IMG/VR virus record: IMGVR_UViG_3300018481_000007
Span: 1 to 60,698 of that record
DNA: 60,698 nucleotides
Strand: one strand, 5' to 3'
Source: a virus
The notes below the pieces were generated by a model. The model had not been told where the DNA came from and made no database searches. It saw only the letters and a program-made list of their open reading frames with translations. The position numbers were made by a program, and so were the translations under genes. Positions 40,123 through 46,833 of this stretch are shown here, in pieces (the first letter of the stretch is position 1; the number at the start of each line of letters is the position of its first letter).

Positions 40123-40301
40123 CGGGGCACCACCTCGAACCCTTCCTCGACCAACCAGGCGCGGATCTGGTTGAGGCTCATCTGCTTGTCCCTCAGTTCG
40201 ATCCAGGCCCACAGGGCTGCCTTCACCTTGGTCGCCTGGCTTCCCTGCACCTCCAGGAACGCGATGTCAGCGAACCAGGTGTCGATCTGGGGCTCAGACA
40301 C
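40119..40301 (-). CDS. small helical hypothetical protein
   Basis: The product has 60 residues from GTG 40301. The C-terminal MSLNQIRAWLVEEGFEVVPR could be a winged or HTH-like element. No family is recognised. Confidence 0.65.
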   Translation of the reverse strand: MSEPQIDTWFADIAFLEVQGSQATKVKAALWAWIELRDKQMSLNQIRAWLVEEGFEVVPR

Positions 40302-40533
40302 GTCCGTCCTCCTCCGCGTCCTCAGCCACCTGGAGGGCGAAGTCCAGACCGGCGGGCTGCGAGGGCTCGTGCCCCCACCACCGGTCCCGGGCTCGCACCG
40401 CGTGCTCCCAGTCGATCAGCACGTTCTGGAGGAAGTGGGCCAGGATGAAGTCGGGGGTGTCGGAGCGGTTCTCGACACTGTGCCGGTTCAGGAGAGCCCG
40501 GAGTTCGTCGAGGAAGGTGGGCTGCTCAGCCAT
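40294..40533 (-). CDS. hypothetical protein
   Basis: The product has 79 residues. FLDELRALLNRHSVENRSDT, followed by PDFILAHFLQNVLI, resembles a conserved actinophage family that has R-H-S-x-E-x-x-S-x-T-PDFILA-x-FL. The function is unknown. The start overlaps the upstream stop. Confidence 0.75.
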   Translation of the reverse strand: MAEQPTFLDELRALLNRHSVENRSDTPDFILAHFLQNVLIDWEHAVRARDRWWGHEPSQPAGLDFALQVAEDAEEDGRV

Positions 40534-40796
40534 CAGAACGACACCTCATGCCTGCTCAGGGACCGGCCGCAGTTGAAGCACCGGGCAGTCCCTGGACGCG
40601 GCTTCCAGCCCTTCGGGCACTCAGGGTCGGGACCCTCGACGGTGGGGAGTGCGGTGGTCCGCTGGGCAGCCTCGACCGCCTCCTTGACCCGGGCCTCGAT
40701 CAGGTCTCTGATCCATCGCACGCGGGCGACCGACCCTCGCTCCTCGTCCACCCTGGCGAGAGTCTTCTCGCTCAGTGTCAGTCTGATATCAGGCAT
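40533..40796 (-). CDS. ribbon-helix-helix protein with C-terminal zinc knuckle
   Basis: The product has 87 residues. Residues 1-42 (MPDIRLTLSEKTLARVDEER, GSVARVRWIRDLIEARV) have the RHH strand-helix-helix pattern. Residues 58-87 contain C-x-KGWK, then CFNCGRSLSRHE, probably binding zinc. RHH dimers bind short palindromes through a beta-ribbon. As first gene of the leftward run, beside an operator-rich intergenic region, it is the best local candidate to bind the 13-bp dyad. That link is inference. Confidence 0.75.
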   Translation of the reverse strand: MPDIRLTLSEKTLARVDEERGSVARVRWIRDLIEARVKEAVEAAQRTTALPTVEGPDPECPKGWKPRPGTARCFNCGRSLSRHEVSF

Positions 40797-40980
40797 GTAC
40801 CTAAGTGTACACGTCTGTACCTCTTGGTATCACTGCCTTAGGTCCAAACTGCACTTGACTTTGGCCTCAACCAAACTGCCGGATGGGTACAGGGCTGGAT
40901 TGCGTAGGGGGGCCGGCGATTCGGCCGGAAGCCGTACTAGTGGGGGGTCCGAGCTCGGGATCCGTACGAACCGACCGCGA

Positions 40981-40993
40981 TTAGGTCACCTAA
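40981..40993. promoter_or_regulatory. TTAGN5CTAA operator site 12 (TTAGGTCACCTAA)
   Basis: This site is in the divergent control region, 37 bases before the -35 box of the rightward promoter. Confidence 0.85.
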
Positions 40994-41029
40994 CCGCCCG
41001 TTTCACGCTTAATACTGAGTGGACTTGAA

Positions 41030-41058
41030 TTGACTTAGCGTGCACGCCGCGAGACAAT
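41030..41058 (+). promoter_or_regulatory. rightward promoter candidate
   Basis: TTGACT (41030-41035), a 17-base spacer and GACAAT (41053-41058). The -35 box matches 5 of 6 and the -10 box 4 of 6. It would transcribe the gene at 41172 through operator 13. Confidence 0.55.
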
Positions 41059-41132
41059 GGGGTTCTTGATCGCGGAAGGACAAGGCAAGGGGAGTCGGTC
41101 GGATGCCGACGAACCGCCCGAAGGATCAAGGC

Positions 41133-41145
41133 TTAGGCGATCTAA
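41133..41145. promoter_or_regulatory. TTAGN5CTAA operator site 13 (TTAGGCGATCTAA)
   Basis: This site is downstream of the 41030 promoter and 26 bases before the start of the coiled-coil gene. Confidence 0.85.
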
Positions 41146-41171
41146 TCGCCCCGAAGAAAGGACCGGACACA

Positions 41172-42149
41172 ATGTCCGTTTCGACTCCTGCCACACCGAG
41201 CGCCATGCCTGGCGCTGCTGTGGTGCGCAACACTCCTACTCACCTGGTCACCCTCTCGGGTGAGGTGAACCGCACCTACCGGGACATGACGCGAGAGCGT
41301 ATGTCACTGGCAGTCTCGACCGAAGGTGGACTCACCGAGTACGCCGATGAGTTGGTCGCGGTCTTCGACAGCCTCACCGAAGCAGAGCGGAAGATCGGTG
41401 ACGCAAAGCAGAAGACCGGGGCCTACGTCTACCGTGCGACGTTCCTCGCCACGGGTGACAAGGCCAAGGCTTCCGCCGCTGTGAAGGACCGACTCGGGAT
41501 CAAGGCCCCGACTCGGTACGGGTACCTGAGTAAGTTGCACTTCACGTTCGGTTTCGACTTCACCGACACCGAGTGGACTGCGCTCGTCAAGGCTGCTGAT
41601 CAAGACAAGGACTTCCGTAAGTTGTTGAATCGGGACGAGACTGCTGCCCCGGACGCGCCGCGGGTACAGCGGAAGGACCTCCTTGATCACCTCGCCATGC
41701 GTGAGGCGGAAGCCAAGGCTGCCAAGATCAAGGCCGAGCAGGAGGCAGCCGCCCGGGCGATCGCCGAGCGCAAGGCTGCCGAAGAAGCAGCGGAAGCCAA
41801 GCGCAAGGCCGATGAGGCTGCCGCTAGCGGACAGGATACGGGTGAGCGGCGTCCGGACGTCCCGACTGTAGGAGAGGGCGACAGCACCACTCCCCCGGAC
41901 GAGAGCGGGCAGCAGCGGGCAGCACAGCCGAACGGACTCGGGACGACCGCTACCCGTACCCGTGGAGCGATCCTCTCCGATATGGCGCGTGACCGTAACG
42001 AGTTCGGTACGCCGCGCGACGCGACCGAATGGGCGCGACTCAACGTCATCCTCGTGGCCATCACAGCCGCTCTCGACGCCGCAGACAGCGACGTCCGGGC
42101 GGAGGGTATGGCGAAATACGCCGCTATCACGGCGGACGAGAGCGCCTAG
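41172..42149 (+). CDS. coiled-coil hypothetical protein
   Basis: The product has 325 residues from ATG 41172 with GAAAGGA nine bases upstream. A helical N-terminal domain (about 30-165) includes SAAVKDRLGIKAPTRYGYLS. An Ala/Lys/Glu-rich coiled coil (about 172-222) and a disordered acidic linker follow. A C-terminal helical domain completes it. Its codons use more T-ending triplets than neighbouring genes, which may mark separate origin. It has its own promoter, operators and a strong downstream hairpin. The function is unknown. A regulator or DNA-organising role is possible. Confidence 0.75.
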   Translation: MSVSTPATPSAMPGAAVVRNTPTHLVTLSGEVNRTYRDMTRERMSLAVSTEGGLTEYADELVAVFDSLTEAERKIGDAKQKTGAYVYRATFLATGDKAKASAAVKDRLGIKAPTRYGYLSKLHFTFGFDFTDTEWTALVKAADQDKDFRKLLNRDETAAPDAPRVQRKDLLDHLAMREAEAKAAKIKAEQEAAARAIAERKAAEEAAEAKRKADEAAASGQDTGERRPDVPTVGEGDSTTPPDESGQQRAAQPNGLGTTATRTRGAILSDMARDRNEFGTPRDATEWARLNVILVAITAALDAADSDVRAEGMAKYAAITADESA

Positions 42150-42156
42150 GCAGTAC

Positions 42157-42184
42157 GGGAGCACAGCCCCAGGGCTGTGCTCCC
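42157..42184 (+). terminator. 12-bp stem, 4-base loop hairpin
   Basis: GGGAGCACAGCC / GGCTGTGCTCCC pairs perfectly 7 bases after the stop of the coiled-coil gene. There is no U-run, but the stem is strong enough to suggest termination or message protection. Confidence 0.7.
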
Positions 42185-42291
42185 AGCATGGCAGCCCGCG
42201 CCATGCGCGCTAGGAAAGCACTAGCGCCGAACCCCCCGGGCTGCTGTGTTGGGAGTGAGCGCCGCTCACCCGCTACTGAGAGGAACCTGGA

Positions 42292-42501
42292 ATGTCCGAC
42301 CACAACTCACCCGAGCACCGATACGGAGACTGGGGCTGCCCGTGCGAAACCTGTGAACCTTCCGCGTCGATGCGCCAGACTCCCGTGTTCGCGGTCCGCC
42401 CGCCGTGCGAGGAGTCTTGGCCTTACCCGTGCGACTGTCAGCCATGGGCACGCGCTAGCGCCGCTCACACGTACGTTCCCTTCCACGTCCGTGGACTGTA
42501 G
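42292..42501 (+). CDS. small Cys-rich hypothetical protein
   Basis: The product has 69 residues with GAGAGGAACCTGG upstream. Cys pairs (GCPCETCE; PYPCDC) and the DWGCPCETC pattern suggest a zinc-binding protein like small actinophage proteins that begin with WGCPCEPC. It is closely followed by a 15-bp stem terminator. Confidence 0.65.
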   Translation: MSDHNSPEHRYGDWGCPCETCEPSASMRQTPVFAVRPPCEESWPYPCDCQPWARASAAHTYVPFHVRGL

Positions 42502-42517
42502 GACCGTAGGACCGCAC

Positions 42518-42552
42518 ACGACCCCCGACCGCCTAGCGCGGTCGGGGGTCGT
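42518..42552 (+). terminator. 15-bp stem terminator-like hairpin
   Basis: ACGACCCCCGACCGC / GCGGTCGGGGGTCGT with a 5-base loop closes the transcript of the gene at 42292. Confidence 0.75.
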
Positions 42553-42603
42553 TGCATGTCCGGGTGACGCCGCTGTTAGTCCAGCTCCCGTACGAACCTC
42601 CGC

Positions 42604-42712
42604 CTCCCTGGCCGCGTCGGTTTCCTACCGACTCCTGGCCGCGTCGGTTTCTTTCCTCCCTGGCCGCGTGTCGGTTTCTTTCCCACCGAGCTCGGTGGCG
42701 GTTTCTTTCCCA
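42604..42712. repeat. degenerate tandem repeats in a non-coding region
   Basis: Three copies of CCTGGCCGCGTCGGTTTCTTTCC-like units start at about 42607, 42634 and 42658. A fourth partial copy (GGTGGCGGTTTCTTTCCCAC) is near 42694. An inverted GGGCGGAAACCGCC follows at about 42727. No gene is evident from 42553 to 43009. Iteron-like spacing raises the idea of an origin or binding array, but this is unproved. Confidence 0.6.
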
Positions 42713-42873
42713 CCCCCGATTCGTTCGGGCGGAAACCGCCGGCACCGCCGCGCCCCGCGCGCGCACCACCACCACCCCCGCGCGACCGCCGCGCCGCCGC
42801 GCGCCGACAGATTCTGGTCAATGAACGTCAACGAACGGGGGCCGGTATTCCAGTCAATGAATGTCAGGTCAAG

Positions 42874-42902
42874 TTGACATAGTACGAGCAACCTAGTAAA
42901 CT
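42874..42902 (+). promoter_or_regulatory. strong early promoter P1
   Basis: TTGACA (42874-42879), exactly 17 bases and TAAACT (42897-42902). The -35 box is perfect and the -10 box matches 5 of 6. ACTGTAGT after the -10 is shared with promoter P2 at 47718. It drives the 43010 gene group. Confidence 0.85.
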
Positions 42903-42915
42903 GTAGTTTGAAGTG

Positions 42916-42961
42916 GAGGACTCTGTCCTCACCCCAGCCCCCGGTCGGATGCCGGGGGTTG
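42916..42961 (+). other. leader hairpins before operator 14
   Basis: A 5'-end hairpin GAGGAC-TCT-GTCCTC (42916-42930) is followed by a C-rich stem around CCCCCGG / CCGGGGG (42935-42961). Both lie between P1 and operator 14, so the leader may act as an attenuator. Confidence 0.6.
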
Positions 42962-42978
42962 CTGCGTTCTACCGGGAC

Positions 42979-42991
42979 TTAGGCAACCTAA
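42979..42991. promoter_or_regulatory. TTAGN5CTAA operator site 14 (TTAGGCAACCTAA)
   Basis: This site lies between the P1 leader hairpins and the GAAAGGAGCAAGCC ribosome-binding site of the gene at 43010. Confidence 0.88.
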
Positions 42992-43009
42992 GTCCGAAAG
43001 GAGCAAGCC

Positions 43010-43204
43010 ATGTCTGACACCGATGTGCACGCCGCACACGCCGAGACCCTGGAGTTGGGTCACTACCGCCGGGTCGTCCGCGAGGAGACCCGCTACCTCA
43101 TCGACGCGCTGCACGCCCTGCGCAACGGCAGCCCCGAGGTGACCGAGGAGTTCCTCGACCGCGCTGTCCTCCACCTGTCCCGCCTGTCCAACCCCACCGC
43201 TTAG
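43010..43204 (+). CDS. small helical hypothetical protein
   Basis: The product has 64 residues with AAGGAGCAAGCC upstream. It is two-helix in appearance (HYRRVVREETRYLIDALHAL, then VTEEFLDRAVLHLSRL). It is the first gene after promoter P1. The stop codon TAG is inside operator 15. Confidence 0.75.
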   Translation: MSDTDVHAAHAETLELGHYRRVVREETRYLIDALHALRNGSPEVTEEFLDRAVLHLSRLSNPTA

Positions 43205-43213
43205 TCAACCTAA
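43201..43213. promoter_or_regulatory. TTAGN5CTAA operator site 15 (TTAGTCAACCTAA)
   Basis: This site contains the stop codon of the preceding gene and is followed by GCAAGAAGGAGCAACC and the next ATG. Confidence 0.88.
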
Positions 43214-43232
43214 GCAAGAAGGAGCAACCACC

Positions 43233-43757
43233 ATGTCAGTGCGTACCCGCACCATCGTGGCGGCGGCACTCAGTGCCCTCGCCCTAGGTGCCGCATTCGG
43301 TCACGACCGGATGCCCAACGACCTCGCCACGCTTAGTCAACCTAAGCCCGTCACGCCCACCATCGAGCGACCGTGCTCCACCGAGGACGCGGTCGGCCCG
43401 TGCTTCTGGGATGCCGAGGCCCAGGGCAACGGCAAGGGGCTGTCGTTCTGGATCCTGGAGGACGGCACCGTCGCCTACGTCACCGACCGAGCCACCGCCT
43501 ACCGCGCCTACCTCGCGGGCTATGCGGGCAACGGGTGCCAGGCCGACTTCGACGCCAACTACCGGGGCACCCGGTTCGTGCGTGACCTGCCCGAGGACCT
43601 GCAGCAGGAGTTGGCCGAGGGCCGGATGAGCCTGGACTCCGAGGGTCTCACCACCACACCGATGGTCGCCGACTACGGGGACGGGTCGGTGGTCGAGTTG
43701 CTCGATGACGTCATCACCCAGGTCATCGTGGTCGATGCCTACGACGGGCGGTGCTGA
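43233..43757 (+). CDS. putative secreted protein
   Basis: The product has 174 residues. The N-terminal signal-like helix (RTRTIVAAALSALALGAAFG) is followed by a mature domain with four or more Cys (CSTEDAVGPCFW; GNGCQADF; final GRC) and aromatic-rich strands. Export to the envelope or medium is inferred. Operator 16 lies within codons 33-39 (TLSQPKP). Confidence 0.72.
   Translation: MSVRTRTIVAAALSALALGAAFGHDRMPNDLATLSQPKPVTPTIERPCSTEDAVGPCFWDAEAQGNGKGLSFWILEDGTVAYVTDRATAYRAYLAGYAGNGCQADFDANYRGTRFVRDLPEDLQQELAEGRMSLDSEGLTTTPMVADYGDGSVVELLDDVITQVIVVDAYDGRC
43333..43345. promoter_or_regulatory. TTAGN5CTAA operator site 16 (TTAGTCAACCTAA), intragenic
   Basis: This site is inside the secreted-protein gene, read as TLSQPKP. 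Confidence 0.75.
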
Positions 43758-43758
43758 C

Positions 43759-43977
43759 ATGATGCACGTCGTGTCCGCCGAGACCAACATCTTCGGTGGC
43801 CAGGGTGTCACGGTCTGCGGCCTCACCCTGCCCGTGAACCCGGACCTCATCCCGTCCTACCGGGAGGACCGGGAGGACTACCTCATCCTCGCGGTGTGCA
43901 TCCCCTCCCTGTCGGAGGACGACACCGCCTGCCCGGACTGCCTCGTCTACGTGCAGACGATGGAGGTGCCGACATGA
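43759..43977 (+). CDS. small Cys-containing hypothetical protein
   Basis: The product has 72 residues starting MMHVVSAETNIFGG. Cys residues at VTVCGL and AVCIP and the CPDCL pair suggest a zinc-ribbon. It overlaps the next ATG (ATGA). Confidence 0.7.
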   Translation: MMHVVSAETNIFGGQGVTVCGLTLPVNPDLIPSYREDREDYLILAVCIPSLSEDDTACPDCLVYVQTMEVPT

Positions 43978-44219
43978 CCGGCTACGGTTCACTGCCGCAG
44001 CACTGGTGCCGGACCTGCCGTCAACTCATCGGGGTGCGCTGCGCCTGTGGTCTGCCGATCCCGATGCAGCAGTGGGACGAGCAGCCGAAGCAGCGCTCGG
44101 TCATCGTCACCACCCTGATCGTGCTGTTCACCGTGTTCATCCTGGTGCCCATGCTGTTGATGGGTGGGTGCGCGGTGCTGGTCGGCGTCGCCGGTCTCGG
44201 GTCGGCGGTCACGCCATGA
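43974..44219 (+). CDS. zinc-ribbon membrane protein
   Basis: The product has 81 residues. WCRTCRQL and RCACGLP form a zinc-ribbon-like head. One membrane helix follows (VIVTTLIVLFTVFILVPMLL). The function is unknown. Confidence 0.7.
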   Translation: MTGYGSLPQHWCRTCRQLIGVRCACGLPIPMQQWDEQPKQRSVIVTTLIVLFTVFILVPMLLMGGCAVLVGVAGLGSAVTP

Positions 44220-44377
44220 TGACCACCGAGGACCTGCGCGCACGTCGTGCCATGTACGACCGGCACGCCGCACTGCTGGCCAAGGCCAGGCAGTCCCCCA
44301 CCGAACGAGGTGCCGCGCTCTGGCACGCTCGCGCCGACATGATCCAGCAGGCCATCGACCTGTTGAACGCACGCTGA
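44216..44377 (+). CDS. small helical hypothetical protein
   Basis: The product has 53 residues, mostly one helical pair (RARRAMYDRHAALLAKARQS; ALWHARADMIQQAIDLLNAR). Its start overlaps the previous stop. It ends just before a strong hairpin. Confidence 0.65.
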   Translation: MMTTEDLRARRAMYDRHAALLAKARQSPTERGAALWHARADMIQQAIDLLNAR

Positions 44378-44382
44378 TCCAT

Positions 44383-44414
44383 CCAGCCCCCGGTCAGCAT
44401 CGACCGGGGGCTGG
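44383..44414 (+). terminator. 13-bp stem hairpin before operator 17
   Basis: CCAGCCCCCGGTC / GACCGGGGGCTGG with a 6-base loop, followed within 6 bases by operator 17. Confidence 0.72.
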
Positions 44415-44420
44415 TCCCGC

Positions 44421-44433
44421 TTAGGCAACCTAA
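44421..44433. promoter_or_regulatory. TTAGN5CTAA operator site 17 (TTAGGCAACCTAA)
   Basis: This site is between the hairpin and the AGAAGGAGCAACCC ribosome-binding site of the gene at 44451. Confidence 0.88.
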
Positions 44434-44450
44434 CCCAGAAGGAGCAACCC

Positions 44451-44756
44451 ATGTCCGACCTAACACCCAGCGTCATCTGCGACGACTGCGGTGCCGTCCA
44501 CCCGGCCGAGTTCAGTCACCTCGGTCAGTTCGACCAGGCCCCGGTCTACGCCGTGGTCTGCCCGGTCGACGGGCTCACCGGCTACTACACGACACCGGCG
44601 CTGCTGGCCTACACCACGGCCACGCCGCCGCCGGCAGTGGTCATCGACTACGGGCCGGAGCAGACCCGCTGCGAACTCGACGACCCGCAGACCGGCGGTG
44701 TCTGCCAGCGCAGGCTCACGCCCCGTGGGCACTGCCCGCTGCACGACAAGGCTTAG
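44451..44756 (+). CDS. zinc-binding hypothetical protein
   Basis: The product has 101 residues. ICDDCGAVHP opens the protein. C-terminal residues TRCELDDPQTGGVCQRRLTP, then GHCPLH, form a second Cys/His set. It is probably a two-site metal-binding protein. The stop codon lies inside operator 18. Confidence 0.72.
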   Translation: MSDLTPSVICDDCGAVHPAEFSHLGQFDQAPVYAVVCPVDGLTGYYTTPALLAYTTATPPPAVVIDYGPEQTRCELDDPQTGGVCQRRLTPRGHCPLHDKA

Positions 44757-44765
44757 GCAACCTAA
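44753..44765. promoter_or_regulatory. TTAGN5CTAA operator site 18 (TTAGGCAACCTAA)
   Basis: This site contains the stop codon of the gene at 44451 and precedes the hairpin at 44787. Confidence 0.88.
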
Positions 44766-44786
44766 GCCCAGCCCGACCCGCCAGAC

Positions 44787-44817
44787 CCAGCCCCCGGCCA
44801 CCACGGTCGGGGGCTGG
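44787..44817 (+). terminator. 10-bp stem hairpin after operator 18
   Basis: CCAGCCCCCG / CGGGGGCTGG with an 11-base loop. It is nearly the same stem sequence as at 44383. Confidence 0.65.
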
Positions 44818-44858
44818 CAGCACCACCCCGCAGATTCCACTCAATGAAGGAGCACACC

Positions 44859-45161
44859 ATGAAGCGCATCGACAACCGCACCGTCGAACTCACCCCGCTG
44901 GAGCGGGACATTCGGATGGACGCCGACACCTGGGACGAGGACACCGACCCGCACGACTTCATCTACCGCCGCGCTGCCGAGTACGGCGGCGTGGTGCAGG
45001 AGGACTTCGCCGAGTACCTGGCCGAGAGCATGGTGCTCGGGGCCAACGGCTTCCACGTCGGAATGCGGTGGTCCGGCAGCACCGTCATCACGATGGAGAT
45101 CCAGACCGACCGCATCAGCCTCGGCATGGCCGACGGTCGCAGCCTGGTGGTCCGGTCATGA
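44859..45161 (+). CDS. hypothetical protein
   Basis: The product has 100 residues. ATG 44859 is chosen because GAAGGAG lies 6 bases upstream. A nearer ATG at 44844 overlaps that site. The ATTCCACTCAATGA motif lies just before. It has an acidic helix and a C-terminal strand region. No family is recognised. Confidence 0.72.
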   Translation: MKRIDNRTVELTPLERDIRMDADTWDEDTDPHDFIYRRAAEYGGVVQEDFAEYLAESMVLGANGFHVGMRWSGSTVITMEIQTDRISLGMADGRSLVVRS

Positions 45162-45307
45162 CCCGCATCAAGGCGTTCCTGCTCGGGGTGTGGGAGTTCC
45201 GGTCATCGGTCACCACGCACTACGACTACCCGCTGATCGAGACCTACGACCGTGGTCGAGACCTCGCCCACCGGCTGACGTTCCGGCACTGGGACGAGGC
45301 GTCATGA
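45158..45307 (+). CDS. small hypothetical protein
   Basis: The product has 49 residues (MTRIKAFLLGVWEFRSSVTT onward) with Tyr- and Arg-rich strands. It overlaps both neighbours by ATGA junctions. Confidence 0.65.
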   Translation: MTRIKAFLLGVWEFRSSVTTHYDYPLIETYDRGRDLAHRLTFRHWDEAS

Positions 45308-45459
45308 AGTTCTGCGAATGGCTCCGCGCCAGCGGCCACACCCACCGTGGGCTGTCGTGCCACGAACTCCTTCGTCTCTGGCGGGAGGAGAACGCCCGCG
45401 ACCTGCCCGAACTGCCGACCCATCAACGGGTCACGCTTAGTCAACCTAAGCCTGAGTGA
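45304..45459 (+). CDS. small hypothetical protein ending in operator sequence
   Basis: The product has 51 residues beginning MKFCEWLRASGHTHRGLSCH. The last codons (TLSQPKPE) are encoded by operator 19, as if the gene end was formed by the element. No family is recognised. Confidence 0.65.
   Translation: MKFCEWLRASGHTHRGLSCHELLRLWREENARDLPELPTHQRVTLSQPKPE
45437..45449. promoter_or_regulatory. TTAGN5CTAA operator site 19 (TTAGTCAACCTAA)
   Basis: This site overlaps the last codons of the gene at 45304 and precedes two hairpins. Confidence 0.85.
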
Positions 45460-45467
45460 GTCTCAGT

Positions 45468-45525
45468 CGAGCCCGGCGTCTCGCACGTCGGGCTCGCTCG
45501 GGGACTCAGTCCATCAGGGACTGAG
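45468..45525 (+). terminator. two consecutive hairpins
   Basis: CGAGCCCG / CGGGCTCG (45468-45496) and CTCAGTCC / GGACTGAG (45505-45525), between operator 19 and the AGAAGGAGCAACC ribosome-binding site of the gene at 45548. Confidence 0.62.
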
Positions 45526-45547
45526 CCACGGAAGAAGGAGCAACCTC

Positions 45548-45766
45548 ATGTACACATCAACCAACTTCAAGACCAAGAAAGCCTTGAAGGAGGCAGTCAA
45601 GGCGGGCGAGCGGGTCACCGTGTTCCAGCCCAACGGTGACGTGACCGGGTTCACCGGCACCACCAACGGTCGCGCCACGGTCGAGGGTCCGCACTACCCG
45701 GAGCCGCACCGGTGGTACGCCGTGGTCGAGGTCACCGACGGTGTCGTCACCAAGGTCACGTCATGA
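45548..45766 (+). CDS. small basic beta-rich protein
   Basis: The product has 72 residues (MYTSTNFKTKKALKEAVKAG onward). It has a Lys-rich helix and then strands, reminiscent of small actinophage proteins that start with T-x-FKTKKALKEAVA. The function is unknown. Confidence 0.72.
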   Translation: MYTSTNFKTKKALKEAVKAGERVTVFQPNGDVTGFTGTTNGRATVEGPHYPEPHRWYAVVEVTDGVVTKVTS

Positions 45767-46161
45767 ACGGGACCAACTACAACCACATCGCGGCCATCCT
45801 CGCGGGTGACCTGGCCACCTGCACCACGGACCGGGAGCGGTACAAGGTGAGCGGCATCGCCTACTCGCTGGCCGACTACTTCGCCCGGGAGAACCCTCGC
45901 TTCGTGCGCGACCGGTTCTACGCGGCGGTCGGGATTCCACTCAATGAGCCGTTCGTCGACGGCACCGACGGCGAGTGGGTAGACGCCGACACTGCGCCCG
46001 ACTGGCACGAGCCCTCAGAGGCGCGCCTGCCGTGGGAGTCGAGTCGGGCGGTCGACGACTCGGACCAGACCACCGGGTGGAGTGACTTCACCGGCATGGG
46101 TGAGTACCGGACGATCCAGCAGAGGTGGGCCCAAACCCAAGCGGAGGTGCGTCATGGCTGA
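45763..46161 (+). CDS. conserved phage hypothetical protein
   Basis: The product has 132 residues. The first 60 residues (YNHIAAILAGDLATCTTDRE, then ADYFARENPRFVRDRFYAAV) match small actinophage proteins in which a short helical domain ends in F..ENPRFDR..F. The C-terminus is acidic. The ATTCCACTCAATGA motif lies inside, read as IPLNE. Confidence 0.75.
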   Translation: MNGTNYNHIAAILAGDLATCTTDRERYKVSGIAYSLADYFARENPRFVRDRFYAAVGIPLNEPFVDGTDGEWVDADTAPDWHEPSEARLPWESSRAVDDSDQTTGWSDFTGMGEYRTIQQRWAQTQAEVRHG

Positions 46162-46399
46162 GCCCAAGGTCCAGGAGCCGGGCATGTTGCTCGGTCGGCT
46201 GCTGACCAGTGAGGGGTGGAGCCAGACCGCCTTCGCCCTGCTGATGGCTGACCTCAGGCAGGGACACCTGGATCCCTACGACCTGGAGTGGCTGGAGGAC
46301 TCGGCCTCGGAGCGGCGGGCTGCCCGTGCCGAGGAGGCCGAGCACGAGCACGAGCAGGCTGCCGAGGCGGAGGAGGCGGAGGATGCCGACGACGCTTAG
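46154..46399 (+). CDS. small acidic hypothetical protein
   Basis: The product has 81 residues. A helical start (GWSQTAFALLMADLRQGHL) is followed by a Glu/Ala-rich tail (EEAEHEHEQAAEAEEAEDAD). The stop codon is inside operator 20. Confidence 0.7.
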   Translation: MAEPKVQEPGMLLGRLLTSEGWSQTAFALLMADLRQGHLDPYDLEWLEDSASERRAARAEEAEHEHEQAAEAEEAEDADDA

Positions 46400-46682
46400 T
46401 CAACCTAAGCCCAGCCCGGACAAGCAGTGCAGCCTGGGCCGGGTGCATCCGGCCCATCGCTGGTGGTCGCGCAGCCAGCAGTGCTACTTCCACTGCTTCG
46501 GTCGGCGCGAGCCACGCCGCCAGCGCCGGGCGAATCCAGTCAATGAGCCGGCCACCATCTCGGGGGCGTACGCGGTTCACCTCACCCAGTCCGACGACCC
46601 GCCGGTCACCTACCGGCGGGTCACCCGGCGGATTCGACTCAACGAAGGAGGCACCGATGGACCCGGACCAGACGCTGCATGA
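46383..46682 (+). CDS. hypothetical protein overlapping operator 20
   Basis: The product has 99 residues from ATG 46383, overlapping the preceding gene by 17 bases. Operator 20 is encoded in its codons 4-8 (LSQPK). A Trp/His/Cys-rich segment follows (HRWWSRSQQCYFHCFG). Two CAATGA-type motifs are present in its sequence (NPVNEP and RIRLNEGG). Confidence 0.6.
   Translation: MPTTLSQPKPSPDKQCSLGRVHPAHRWWSRSQQCYFHCFGRREPRRQRRANPVNEPATISGAYAVHLTQSDDPPVTYRRVTRRIRLNEGGTDGPGPDAA
46396..46408. promoter_or_regulatory. TTAGN5CTAA operator site 20 (TTAGTCAACCTAA)
   Basis: This site holds the stop codon of the gene at 46154 and is read through in another frame (LSQPK) by the gene at 46383. Confidence 0.85.
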
Positions 46683-46833
46683 CCTGCGCGCACTGATCGC
46701 CACCCTCCTCCGCGAGGAGGACGAGGGTCGTGTGCTCACCGACGAGGAGTGCCAGTTCGTGGACCAGGTGACTGCTCTCGACCAGTGGCTGAGCCGGGGT
46801 GGGGCTGTGCCCCGTGCCTGGCAGGGGCCTTGA
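46657..46833 (+). CDS. small hypothetical protein
   Basis: The product has 58 residues with CGAAGGAGGCACCG upstream. It is helical and acidic (LHDLRALIATLLREEDEGRV). Its stop overlaps the next TTG start. Confidence 0.68.
   Translation: MDPDQTLHDLRALIATLLREEDEGRVLTDEECQFVDQVTALDQWLSRGGAVPRAWQGP

Larger units (their letters stand above)
40797..41171. promoter_or_regulatory. divergent control region
   Basis: These 375 bases lie between the RHH gene (leftward) and the coiled-coil gene (rightward). They hold operators 12 and 13, a half-site CTAAGTG next to the RHH start, a half-site CCTTAGG near 40838, a GTGTACAC palindrome at 40806 and a rightward promoter at 41030-41058. A TACACT hexamer lies 7 bases before the RHH start codon. 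No gene is seen here. Confidence 0.65.

Noticed and set aside
42604-42712. CRISPR-like array
   Set aside because: The units are degenerate, nearly contiguous and without unique spacers.
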